DNA of 64,000 nt. Source: Lichtheimia corymbifera B2541 (taxonomy: Eukaryota; Mucoromycota; Mucoromycetes; Mucorales; Lichtheimiaceae). The notes under the pieces are model-generated. The model had not been told where the DNA came from, made no database searches, and saw only the letters and a program-made list of their open reading frames with translations. Below, piece after piece: positions 38,038 to 49,194 of this stretch. The position numbers were made by a program, and so were the translations under genes. The stretch is taken from positions 62,001 to 126,000 of the forward strand of contig JNEU01001092.1 of the NCBI GenBank assembly GCA_000697475.1, written 5' to 3'. The first letter of the stretch is position 1; every line of letters starts with the position of its first letter.

Positions 38038-38248
38038 ACATTCGTTGATAATAAAAAGTATTAGATTTGCATGATAAGCTTTATGTGATGTTCAATAGGA
38101 TGGCACTAATTAGTTGGTAAGGATGGGGGCTTGTGATACGCTGAGTGGGTAGCAGCAGCGGCGGTGGTTGTGGTGGTTGTGGTGCGCTTTGAATTCCCTG
38201 GCTGGAATTGCGTCTCTTCTCGAACCGCTTTTTTCCAGTTTTTCACTC

Positions 38249-40241
38249 ATGACAACAACGAACCAGGAATCCATACCACCACCACCCTCTGATGGCTTGA
38301 TCGATACACAACAGACTCCTCCTATGCCCATGTTGCAACGTATGCAAAGTCCACGACCTCCTTTTCCCACCGGCAATTCGGCCTCCTTGTACGTGGGTGA
38401 TTTAGATTTGAACGTTCAAGAAGCACAGCTCCACGATGTGTTTGGACAATATGGACCGATTGAGAGTATTCATGTACGACGAGATCCTATCACACAACGC
38501 AGTATGGGGTTTGCTTTTGTCAACTTTAAAAACCTGGCGGATGGTATGTCATATATTATATATATCTACCTCTCCTCCTCCCTTAGTAGTAGTGTCGACT
38601 CATATAGTATCATAGGTGAAGCAGCACTCGCGTCAACGAACGGAACAGCATTTAACGGCAAACCATGTCGTGTCATGTGGTCATTACGTGATCTTGCCAA
38701 GCGTCGTTTATCAGGAGGGAACGTATTTATCAAGAATCTGGGTCCAACGGTGACTGAAGAGACACTTTATGACTTGTTCAAAGAGTACGGCACCATTTTA
38801 TCTTGCAAGGTGGTGTTGGATCAGCAAGGTCAAACAAAGGGTTATGGTTTTGTTCATTATGAAACATCCGAGGCCGCTGACAACGCCATTAAGCACGTCA
38901 ATGGTACGACCCTCAATAATCGAGCGTTGTAAGGGAGGGAGAATATTATTCTTTTCTGTGAAATGGGTGGTTATTCATTGGAGAATTATACTGACAACAA
39001 TTTCCATTCTCATATAGATTTGTTGGCCATCATGTACCTAAACGTGAGAGATATCAACAACAGCAACAGCAACAACAACAACAGCAGCAACAGCAATATC
39101 GGATGGCAACCAATGGAGTCGCACCATCGATGGATTCATTCCCTTTCACCAATGTCTATGTCAAGAATCTAATGCCCGATATTAAGGAGGATGAATTAAG
39201 GGAATTATTCGCTGGATTCGGTCCTATCACTTCAGTAACGATTCAACGGGATGCCTCGGGCGTATCCAGGGGTTATGGATTTGTCAACTTTGAACGACAT
39301 GAAGACGCGGTCGCATCCATTCAACAAATGCATGACAAAGAATACATTGGAAAACGACTTTATGTTTCTCGTGCTCAGAAAAAATCCGACCGAAACGATT
39401 TGAATCGCTATTACCAAGGCACCAATCTTTACGTCAAAAACCTCGATGCTTCCATTGACGATCAAAAGCTACGTGACGAGTTTTCAAAGTATGGAACGAT
39501 CACCAGCGCACGTGTTATGCGTGAAGAGCGAACTGGAGAATCAAAAGGATTCGGATTTGTATGCTTCAGCAGTCCTCAAGAAGCAACCAAGGCAGTGGCA
39601 GAAATGAATGGACGTATGGTTGGCTCAAAAGCCATCTATGTTGCTCTTGCTCATCGTCGTCAGCAACGTGGCCCCAGCCATTTGCAGCATTATCAGCCTC
39701 ATCATCCAAGACATCTTCAGAATCTACCTTATGTTCCTTATGGAGGTGCAATCTATTGTGGATATCCACCCGACATGTCGTCCTATTATCCTAAACAACC
39801 TTATCCACACATGCCTTACATGCCTGCTGCTGCTGCTGGTTCACCTATCTATTCTCCTGTACAGCAACCTCCTCCTCATACCATGCCTCAGGAACAACAA
39901 CAACAACAGCAACAACATCAACAACCACCATTCTCCATGGAAGCCCTTTCATCTCTCACACCTGAAATGCAATCGCAGATCCTTGGTGAACGGATATTTT
40001 CAATGATGTAAGGGACAAAAAGAGATTACATGGGAAGGCAAGCCTGTTTATTGACTTTTTTGATATCCATAGTCATGCAAAGCACCCAGAAGATGCTGCC
40101 AAGATTACAGGAATGCTATTGGAAATGGAACAAGGCGACCTTATGGCTTTGATTGAGGATCCACCATCATTAGAAGCAAAAGCAAGCGAAGCAGCCATCG
40201 TTTTACAGCAACATCGAGCTGATACGCCATCAGAGAATTAA
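38249..40241 (+). CDS. Divergent poly(A)-binding protein, PAB1 paralogue
   Basis: Four exons, 38249-38543, 38616-38928, 39018-40007 and 40073-40241, in phase, 588 aa. Four RRMs are visible: [39 protein letters not shown] and [13 protein letters not shown], each with an RNP1 such as KGYGFVHYE and [12 protein letters not shown]-terminal PABC/MLLE domain ([20 protein letters not shown]) binds PAM2 peptides in this family. Compared with the canonical PAB1 at 42756-45030 it has a polyglutamine insertion between RRM2 and RRM3 and a Tyr/Pro/His-rich linker. It shares three intron positions with that gene but lacks the intron within RRM1. The ATG chosen is the first that begins a sensible N-terminus; a longer in-frame opening upstream lacks similarity. 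Probably cytoplasmic mRNA binding with a specialised role. Confidence 0.93.
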
Positions 40242-40419
40242 AAAGTGAACCCCCCTTTTTTAGTGATATGATGAAATGAAGCTACGATAAATAGATTCAT
40301 GCATGGATGCGTATTCAATAATAGTGATGATCGTCATCGTCTCCAGACGAGTAGCCATATTCTATATATACACACACCCCCAATTAGACTCTCTCTGCCT
40401 TCTCTTTCATGCCCTAATA

Positions 40420-41597
40420 TCACTTACGTTCTTCAAATTCCTCATCACTCTCTTCATCAGGGTAATCATTTTGATAAAAGTCCTCAGCTATGATAAAAAA
40501 CATCATTGAATAGCAAGTTCATGTATCCATGTGTGGTGGTGTGTCTTACCATTGGAGTCTTCATCGTCAAAATCCGCTGCTTCACTGTCAGATTCATCAT
40601 TCATGTATTGCGTCTCCTCGTTGAACCATATTCTAAAGGGTATTTGAGTATTCCAAATTGATGACGTGATGGTGCGTTACTTACAATGAGCCAATGGTGA
40701 GATCTTTGAAGGCGCCTGCTGACTCGCTGTTATCTTGATAATAGACATCATACACATAATCATCCTCCTCTTCCTGTTTGCGATCATTGACTATGTTTTG
40801 TCACCACCAGTTAGTTCAAAATCCACTTTGCATAAACGAGCTACTTACGTGTTAAATACTCCTTGACCATTGGAATAAAGTTGCACATGATATCCTCATC
40901 ATCAGCATTGTCTTCATCTGGGAAAAGCTTGGGTGCTTTTGGATGCTCGTCCTCACGCACTGCCTCGTACATATTGAACATATCCCTGTATCGGTTGCCA
41001 TTAGAGTACTTCCTTGATAACCCTCTTCAATAATGAACTTACATATCCGGCATATGTGCACTGTTTCGATTCTTTTGCACCACGCGGTAACGTGCTTCAC
41101 GGATTGTATTCTAAAGTGGATGGGGACCATGTCAGTCGTTGCCAGAAATACAAGAATAAGAATATGCTGTACCATATTTTGCTGCATCAAGCGATCTTTT
41201 CGTTCCTGAACTGTCTCGGGTATCCGATTGACACGCAGAGCGATTCGATCTTTGAGTTTTTGTGCATCAGCTGCATTCTTGAGTCCTTTCTCTTCGACCG
41301 TTTCAGCCAACCGAAAAAACGTAGGGAGCGCCGATGGTGATACTATACGATAATAGGATGTTACGACTTATCGTCTGCCTATCTACATGTCTTTTCTTAC
41401 CTGACAATGCCTTGTCGTTCTCCTTTCGAGGCCTTTTCTCGTTGGCTTGCGTTTGGACCACTTTTTCTCGATCGAGTCAATGTTTGGAATATGCTCAATC
41501 AAAGAGTTAGTAGGTGTTTCAGCTTACACAATGCATCAAGCGGTTCCTCGGTGCGTTTCCGCTTGATTCGTAAGAGCGTCAGTGGTGGTGATTCCAT
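40420..41597 (-). CDS. IWR1: IWR1/SLC7A6OS-type RNA polymerase II nuclear import factor
   Basis: Eight exons on the minus strand: 41597-41528, 41460-41401, 41342-41173, 41110-41043, 40985-40849, 40790-40685, 40632-40550 and 40487-40420; in phase, 253 aa. The N-terminus has the family hallmark LRIKRKRTEEPLDAL, which includes the basic nuclear-import signal. The central part has the signature DDYVYDVYYQDN, and the C-terminus EDFYQNDYPDEESDEE matches the family's acidic end. In yeast the protein binds assembled Pol II in the cytoplasm and carries it to the nucleus. A TACTAAC branch site is visible in the first intron. The very fragmented structure meant the gene was recovered only by splicing short exons. 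It ends 178 bases from the convergent PABP gene. Confidence 0.88.
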
Positions 41598-41864
41598 GGA
41601 TCGATGGTGGAGATGCAAGAGACGACTCACTTACACGACCGAAAAAAAGTGTGTTGTATATTCCCAAAAGCCGTTTCAAAGCCAGAAACTAGATGTTTCT
41701 CGTTCGCATGATTGTTGTCACATGATTCACACTGGAGCTTGAGATCAAACTATAGGACTATTCTACTCAAGGGCAGAGCACTGTAAATGGACTATATAGC
41801 TGTACTATAGAGATTGTACATAAAAATAAAGAAGCTGAATGCTGTTGTATTATAGAACTTTTAT

Positions 41865-42461
41865 TTAATAGTCATTGCCTTTGCTTCGTCTACTTTGCTT
41901 CTTTTGTGAATGGCGCTTTTTAAGCTCTTTCCGTTTTATCTTTTCATTCTTCTTCCTATATCATCATGGTATTAGTGAGGCGTCAAATTTACACGCAAAT
42001 ACTACTCACAGTGTCTCTACACGAGCAATGGTAGCTTCATCCGGATCACGTGGCACAGCAACTGCTTCTTTGATCGCCTGTACCAGCTTGTTGTAACAAT
42101 CATCCACATTGTTGGCTTGAGAACGCGTCTTGTCAGAGGATATGACAAGTTCACCAGCTTTGGTGAGCTTTAGCTTGTCCTTTGCATAGCTTGGGAGCCA
42201 TGTAGCCTGATTCAACCCAAGTCGCATATTCACTTTGCTACTGACTTGCATACGTGTGAAAAAGAAAACACTCTACACTGTATCATACATAATACCTTTG
42301 TTGACATTCTGGCCACCAGGACCACTACTTCGACTAAAGGTGATGCGTAACTGATCTTGAGGGATCTTGTCCTTGCTGAAGCTGCTGATCCATTCGCTAG
42401 CTTTGGCATGACTCCAAGGTTTGGTTGAATAGTGACGTAGGTATTGTAGTGCAAAGCGCAT
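41865..42461 (-). CDS. Mitochondrial GGQ peptidyl-tRNA hydrolase (ICT1/Pth4-like)
   Basis: Three exons on the minus strand: 42461-42296, 42244-42010 and 41955-41865; in phase, 163 aa. The N-terminus (MRFALQYLRHYSTKPW) looks like a mitochondrial presequence. The class I release-factor catalytic motif GGQ is at residues 49-51 within SRSSGPGGQNVNK. No codon-recognition domain follows. The C-terminus is a basic Lys/Arg-rich tail (KKNEKIKRKELKKRHSQKK) like the ICT1/Pth4/ArfB tail that enters the empty mRNA channel. By family it hydrolyses peptidyl-tRNA on stalled mitochondrial ribosomes. An upstream in-frame extension reads through the 5' region but has no acceptor site and does not look like protein, so the start at 42461 is preferred. 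Confidence 0.9.
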
Positions 42462-42755
42462 ATCAAGAAGGGAAATTATATACAAGTCAATGGTAGAAAA
42501 AACAGGCGGAATATCACATGCCCGAAAGATCAAGTTGCCATGCAGCAGCAGCAGTAGTCATGCCAACACTATAGAGTCTTACTATCGACCATCTTATCAT
42601 AAGAAACCCCGCCCTCACATTGACAACCCATAAAACATAAATAAAAGTACCCATGAATACAACACGTAGTTAATTCATTTGAGTTCTCCAAAATATGGAT
42701 CACCACAAAAAGGGAAAACACTCTAAGTCTCTCATTATTATTAGTTAAATAGGAT

Positions 42756-45030
42756 TTAAGCAGATGCTTCAGCCTTGGGCTCTTCGCTTGCAGCCAAATG
42801 GGCCTTGAGGACCTCCATAGCTTCGTTGATCTTGGCATCCAAAGCAGCCTTGTCTTCAATCAAGTTCAAAAGCTCGCTGTTATCCATCTCGAGAAGCATA
42901 CCAGTGATCTTGCCAGAGAACTCAGGTTGAGAAGCATGGCTAGAGGAGAATACAAGAATCAGCATTCATATCCTTTTTTTCCCCCTTTCCTATTTTAACT
43001 TACATCAAAGGATAGAGACGTTCACCAAGCATTTGCTTTTGCATCTCGGGAGCAGCAGCAGCAAGGGAAGCAGCAGTCAAAGCCTCAGGGCCATTAGCTT
43101 GTTGTTGCTGTTGTTGTTGGGGTTCTTGAGCAGCAGCATTGGCATCAGAAGCATTGTTGCGGCCTTGAGAAGAAAGCTTACGCTGACCAGCAGCACGACC
43201 AGCAGCACCACCACCACGTGGAGGACGGGGTTGACGGGATGGACGACCACCTTGTTGAACGTTAGGACCGAAACCAGGACCTTGAGGATAACCAGGAACT
43301 GGGATTTGTTGGCCTTGTTGAGGAGCCCAACGAGGACGGGGCATCATGCCGTTAGGTGGGAAAACAGGACGTTGACCTTGAGCCATGAAACCGTTAGGAG
43401 CATAGAACATGGGGGCACCAGGAATGTAACCAGGAGCACCAGGGATAGGAACAGCCTATAAACATCACAAATGATTAGTTATATACCCTTAATATATATA
43501 TGCCATCCAATTCATCTTATTACCTGTTGCATACGAAGTTGGTTGCGTTGAGCCATTTGAGCTTCGAGTTGGCTGCGACGGACTTCCTTACGTTGAGCAA
43601 GAGCAACATAGATAGGCTTGGAACCAATCATACGGCCATTGGCTTCAGTAATGGCACGGGTAGCCTCATCAGGTTCAGAGAAGCAGACAAAGCCGAAACC
43701 TTTGCTGTTTTCCTTTTCATCACGCATAACCTTGGCGCTGGTGATAACACCGTAGACAGAGAATTCTTGGCGAAGCTTGTCATCATCAATGTCGTCGTCA
43801 AGGTTCTTGATGTACAAGTTGACACCTTGGTACTTGGCAAGCTTTTCAAGCTTAGCTTGTTCATATTGCTTACGAAGCTCTTCCTCACGTTCAGCCTTCT
43901 TTTGAGCACGGGCAACAAAGAGAGCCTTGCCATTGTGTTCCTTCTCATGAAGCTCAGCCACAGCCTTACGAGCATCCTCAAAGTTCTCGTAGTTGACGAA
44001 ACCGAAGCCCTTGGACTTGCCCTCATCATCCTTTTGAACAACGGCAGAGGTGATCTTGCCGTACTTGCCAAACAATTCCTCAAGTGCCTTATCATCAACC
44101 TTTTCATCCAAGTTCTTGACGTAGACATTGGTGAATTTGGCCTTGAGCTCCTCAATCTTAGCCTGACGTTCCTTGCGAGGAATGTGATGACCAACGTAAC
44201 TATATCCAATGATTAGATTCACTGTACCATTTTTCTTCTTCATATGTAATATATATATACTTACACCTTCTTGTCGTTCAACAACATGCCGTTGACGTGC
44301 TTGATAGCGCTTTGAGCAGCTTCCTCGGTCTCATAGTGAACAAAGCCATAGCCCTTGGAGTTGCCAGACTCATCCAAAGCAATCTTGCATGACAAAATGT
44401 TGCCAAAAGCGGAGAAAGTATCATGAAGAGCCTTGTTGTCAATAGTGGGGTCGAGGTTCTTGATGAAAACGTTGCCAGAACCAGTCTTACGAAGAGAAGG
44501 ATCACGTTGAGACCACATGATACGGCAAGGTCTACCCTTAATCAAGGTGTAGTTCAAGCTCTCGAGAGCACGTTCACCTATACATACATCAGTTACAAGG
44601 GGTGTCCATGATAATAAACTTTGTATATATATAACTTACCGTCAACAACGTTATGGTAGTTAACGTAGGCATAACCCAAGCTGCGACGAGTGACAGCATC
44701 ACGGCAAACACGGATGGAAGCTATACATATATAGAATGGATTATTAGATAAATCGGTTACCCACATTCAGGATCAAAACATGGCATATTTACCAACTGGG
44801 CCGACGAGGTTGAAAGCCTCAAAGAGCATAGCCTCAGTGACAGTGGGATCGAGTTCACCAACGTACAATGATGCCGATGGAGAGGGATGAGCAGCTGCAG
44901 CGGGTGGTGTCATTGCTTGAGCTTGAGCGATCTGCTGTTGTTGCTCGGCAGAGAGTTGAGGTTGCTGCTGCTGTTGACCGTTGGAAACGACGTCGGCTGC
45001 AGGTGTAGGGTTGGTGGCAGGAGAGGACAT
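42756..45030 (-). CDS. PAB1: Poly(A)-binding protein PAB1
   Basis: Six exons on the minus strand: 45030-44793, 44720-44640, 44577-44265, 44199-43524, 43455-43004 and 42939-42756; in phase, 647 aa. It has four RRMs ([52 protein letters not shown]) with classic RNP1 motifs, a Pro/Gly/Met/Gln-rich linker, and a C-terminal MLLE domain ([19 protein letters not shown]). The N-terminus is Gln/Ala-rich. It binds poly(A) tails, and by family contacts eIF4G and deadenylation factors. Codon use is strongly biased, as in highly expressed genes. The 5' leader just before the ATG is A-rich (45031-45082), a candidate autoregulatory site. A divergent paralogue lies about 2.5 kb away in inverse orientation. 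Confidence 0.96.
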
Positions 45031-45082
45031 TTTGATTTTTTACTTTTTTTATGGTTTTTTTTTGTTGTTTTTCTCTTTTTAA
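45031..45082 (-). promoter_or_regulatory. A-rich 5' leader of PAB1, candidate autoregulatory element
   Basis: On the transcribed (minus) strand the roughly 50 bases directly before the PAB1 ATG are almost entirely A, with runs of 6 to 9 adenines and no upstream ATG. PABP mRNAs in other eukaryotes carry A-rich leader tracts that PABP itself binds to repress translation. The match here is by composition and position only. Confidence 0.55.
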
Positions 45083-46276
45083 CGGTTGTGGTGCCCGAAA
45101 AGATAAAGAAAAAGAAAGAAGGAAAGAGAGAGAAAAGAAGAGTGTTTCCTTTCTTTGAGATAGAGTGGGAAGAGGAGGAACACATCAACTTGGCACCTGC
45201 GAACAAAATTTTTTTCTGGGCAAGAAGCTCCGAAAAGTCATTGTTATCCTGTTGGTTTATCACAAGAGGTTGAGCATGTCCCACTTGTGTTTCATTGTAA
45301 GCATTGCCTTTCTGGTTCCTTCATAACAATGCATATTGATCATGACTACATGCGAGGGATTGAATAATAGCAAAGGGATAGACGATAAGAAGGGGGAGGA
45401 TTAACCAAGTGTCATTGTCGTTATCATCACCCAGGATTGTCGTCAACCAAACCATCACCAAGGTCGTCAACAAAGCCGTCCAAATCATCACTGACTCTAA
45501 GGATGGCTTATATGTACCTTGACAAGTGTTGTTCCTTGGCATGCATTTCCCAAACCAGTGATGATAAAAGGCTAGCACAAAGAAGCATACCAATACATCA
45601 CGTTTCCCTTCTCATGGAAGTTATATCCATAGAAAATGTAAAAATGGGTATAATGTCTCCATCACCAGCCGGTGTCATATTGCAATACAGCCATAACACA
45701 TGTCAAAAGGCGTAGCCCCTCTCGTGAAATTTCAGCACCGCTCAATGTTTCAGTGTCTCTCATCATCCAAAGAGTGTGATGCCTCTCGTCAAGTTGTTTA
45801 TTTCGACCAAAGGATCATCCTCTAACATATATATGGTATTCGTTGATAATAGGCTGATTGGTTGGTCTTACGCATTTAAGCATTGCGTAGATCCTCGCCG
45901 TGTTGAACCACATTTCGTACGAAAGGGAGAATAAGTCATTATTGGCTGCGGTGGTATTCGGCGCTATCAGGGCCTTAATGCATATTCCTACATGCCTTGC
46001 ATGAACCCTCTTTTATACTTTTTTGCCATTATGTAATGTTGCTATGTATGTTTGTGATGGATAGGTTACACAAATGCACCCGTTGCCACGTGGGTCATTG
46101 CAATCATCGTCGTTTCGTGAATTTGATCACGTGGATTATGTGAAGATGGAAGTATGCAAACTTTATTCCTGAATACTGAAATGACGATATGCTGATGTTG
46201 ATGTAAGAGAGACAATAATTATACGGGAGGATAAAAAGTCATAAGGGATGTGAGTGATTGAGTGGAGTGATTGAAT
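45083..46276. other. PAB1 promoter and intergenic region, 1.2 kb
   Basis: The part next to PAB1 (45083-45180) is CT-rich on the minus strand, typical of promoters of strongly expressed fungal genes. The remainder to the 3' end of the malic enzyme gene shows no coding signal. Confidence 0.5.
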
Positions 46277-48523
46277 CTAATGATGTTGATGGTAGACCAA
46301 GGGGACGTATTCAGGGGTGTACATGGATGACTTGACAACATCTTCAAGCAACTCGCCTTCCTTCAAACGAGCAGTGGCAACACCTTCTTCGTATGCGACT
46401 TCGCAGACACGAGTACCAACAGCGTGGGCAACGCTACGGAGTTGTTGGACACCAGGGAACAAGATGCCTTCCTTGAGTTGTTCAGGGGTAGCTAAATCAG
46501 CAATGGCACGTGCGGTTTCAAGGAACATGTTGGGTGTGACATGAGTGGCACGAGAGACAGTAACACCGAGACCAAGACCAGGGAAACTGTAAGAGTTGTT
46601 GCATTGGTTGGTTCTGCCAATCTTGCCATTGGGAAGAACGACATCCTTGAAGGGACTTCCAGAAGCGAAAATAGCACGACCTTCCGTCCAGCGGTAGGCT
46701 TCTTCGGCAGAGCATTCAGCATGGGTATCAGGGTTGCTCAATGGGAAAACCACAGGTCGCTCATGATGTTGCGCCATGGTGCGAATGGCCTTTTCGGTGA
46801 AGACGCCGCGAATACCAGTCAAACCGAGGATAACGCTTGGCTTCACACGCTCAACCACTTGTTCGAGATTTAAACGATCAGGCAAATCGCTCTTCACATA
46901 GCAGCTTTGGCGTTCGTCAAGAGGAGCACGGTTGCCTACAGCACCAGCATCGGTGGAGTTTTCGCTAGGCAAATCAGGGTTGCCAAGCAAACCATGTTGA
47001 TCGAGCATATATACACGGCGATAGGCATCTTCACGAGACTTGACACGTCCTTGAGCCACCATACAATCAATGATACCTTCACACACGCCTACACCGGCCG
47101 ATCCGGCACCCACGCAGATGATACGCTCATCCGACAAGTCTTCTTGCTTTTTACCACGAGCCTTGAGAGAAGCCAAGATACCAGCAAGGGTGATAGCAGA
47201 GGTAGATTGGATGTCATCATTGAAACAACGGATCTCTTTGCGGTCTATCGGGGAAAGCAAGAAAAAGTATATTAGAAACATGTCTCTCTCCCTTTGTAAT
47301 ATGGATCATAGTAATAAAAGACACTCACATTTGTTCAAGAGGTTGTATGCGTGAGGGTACTTGAAGTCTTCAAATTGGATCAAGGCATCTATAAAATGAA
47401 ATGAAAGGGTTAGAAGGGGATTATCATAACACAAATATAATAGCTTACTTGGCCAGCGGGATTTAACAGCAGTGACCCATTCATCAACAAAGGAGTAGTA
47501 TTCTTCACCATCAAGACGACGATGGGGCATACCAAGGTAAAGGGGATCGTTGAGCAATTCTTCATTGTTGGTGCCAACATCCAAGACAACGGGCAACACA
47601 GCACGGGGACGGATACCACCAGCAGCGACGTACTGTCAATTTTCCATAAATATACCACCTCCGATCGGGATCGTTACAAATAAACTATAAAACTTACCAA
47701 ACTCAATTTACCGATGGGAATCTAAAAAGTGACGGTATAATTTAGCACACACGGGAATCTCTTCTCTATCGAGCAATCTATCAAAGAAGTCATATTTACC
47801 TGCATGCCGTTAGCACCGAGATCACCCAAACCCAAAACACGAGAGCCATCCGTTACAACAATAACATCGACTTCATCATGGGGCCAATTGTACACCATGG
47901 CAGACATGGCACCTCTGTCTTGGGATGAAAAGTACATGCCTCTGGATCGGCGATAGATGCTGTGGGATCTTTGTGATGCAAGACCGACTACAATGGAGAG
48001 AATGGGTATGTGTAGGTATAAAGTGGAAAATTGCGGAAATCATCGGGTCGTACCTGTCGGGGTATAGATGACACCCGATAGCTCCTCAAGGTGTTCAATA
48101 ACCAGCTTGTAGAAGAGGGTCTCATTACGATCCTGTAATGCTGACAAAAAGACAAACTTGGCAAGAGGAGTCTCGCATGCATCAAGGTTACGCTTCACTC
48201 GTAACAATTGCTTGTCCATTTCTTGCTGACGAGGAGGAACAAGACCACGGATCGACAAACGTTCTCGCTCATCGAGATTAAATGCAGTACCTAATGCATT
48301 ATCATCAATAACCAAGTTTTTTTTTATCCATGATCCTCATTTTCTACTTACCCTTTGAGAGCAAGGGGTCGTGAATCACATTAACACCACGAGATTGTGT
48401 AAGGTGGATAGTCTTGTCGTTGCGAGGGTCGGTGGCAAGTGCAGCAGAAGGTGCACCATAATGGCGACGAGCAGCAGTACGCACACAACTTAAGGTGGAG
48501 GAAAGTCTATTGATTCTAAGCAT
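46277..48523 (-). CDS. Mitochondrial NAD(P)-dependent malic enzyme
   Basis: Seven exons on the minus strand: 48523-48352, 48290-48054, 47987-47800, 47721-47698, 47632-47449, 47388-47329 and 47244-46277; in phase, 610 aa. Exon 4 is only 24 nt. The N-terminus ([20 protein letters not shown]) is a good mitochondrial presequence. Conserved features are [35 protein letters not shown], the metal-binding segment [12 protein letters not shown] and the dinucleotide-binding GAGSAGVG. It converts malate to pyruvate and CO2 with reduction of NAD(P). The usual Gly after FNDDIQ is Ser here. Cofactor preference cannot be fixed by eye. In oleaginous molds this enzyme class is discussed as a source of reducing power for lipid synthesis; a mitochondrial isoform would act differently. 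Confidence 0.94.
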
Positions 48524-49194
48524 CCTTGAAAAGGCGGGGTGAAGTAGGTATAAAAATAACAAAGAGAAAGCGGTTAATCACGATTGGCATCCTTTTATGT
48601 CTTATCTGTGGCTTTGGAAGTCAGATTTGCTGGACATGTCCATTGTGCACGAGCCTTGCCAACATGATGTAAATTGATGTCCCAGTGAAACAACAATAGC
48701 TCTTGTCACCCGACGATTACATTTATTCATATACTCTTGGTGTTACCTATCAAACCGGATGATAAAGGATCCTATATTTCATCACTTGACAAAGAAAAAC
48801 GCTTCAAAGATATGACGAAGGGTATCACAAGGTTCTTGCATGAGTGTGGGGATGGCATTAGCTCATCAATGTTTGGTTTCCTTGTCTACCCCAAATGTGT
48901 GTTACATGCCTAACAGGTATATTCTTACAGGTTCCCTTGTCCCAAAGTTTTTTGTGTGAGTTTTCATGCACAAACCTGTTGAGCCAATAACAATGCGTCT
49001 TTCTTTGTACCCCTTGTATACACCTGTCCACTCGTTGTTGATACTACGCTTTCCTTCAAACCCAATCCTAGCTCTCTCTTTCCTTCCTCTCTGCTCAATA
49101 ACCCTTTGCATATCACGTGAGATTACTTCTTTTAGTTGAATGTATAATAATAAGGGAAAAAATGGATATTCGTCTATGTTGATTATATGCCCAT
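48524..49194. other. Intergenic region between malic enzyme and transporter
   Basis: About 0.67 kb covering the malic enzyme promoter and the transporter 3' end. No coding signal seen. Confidence 0.5.
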
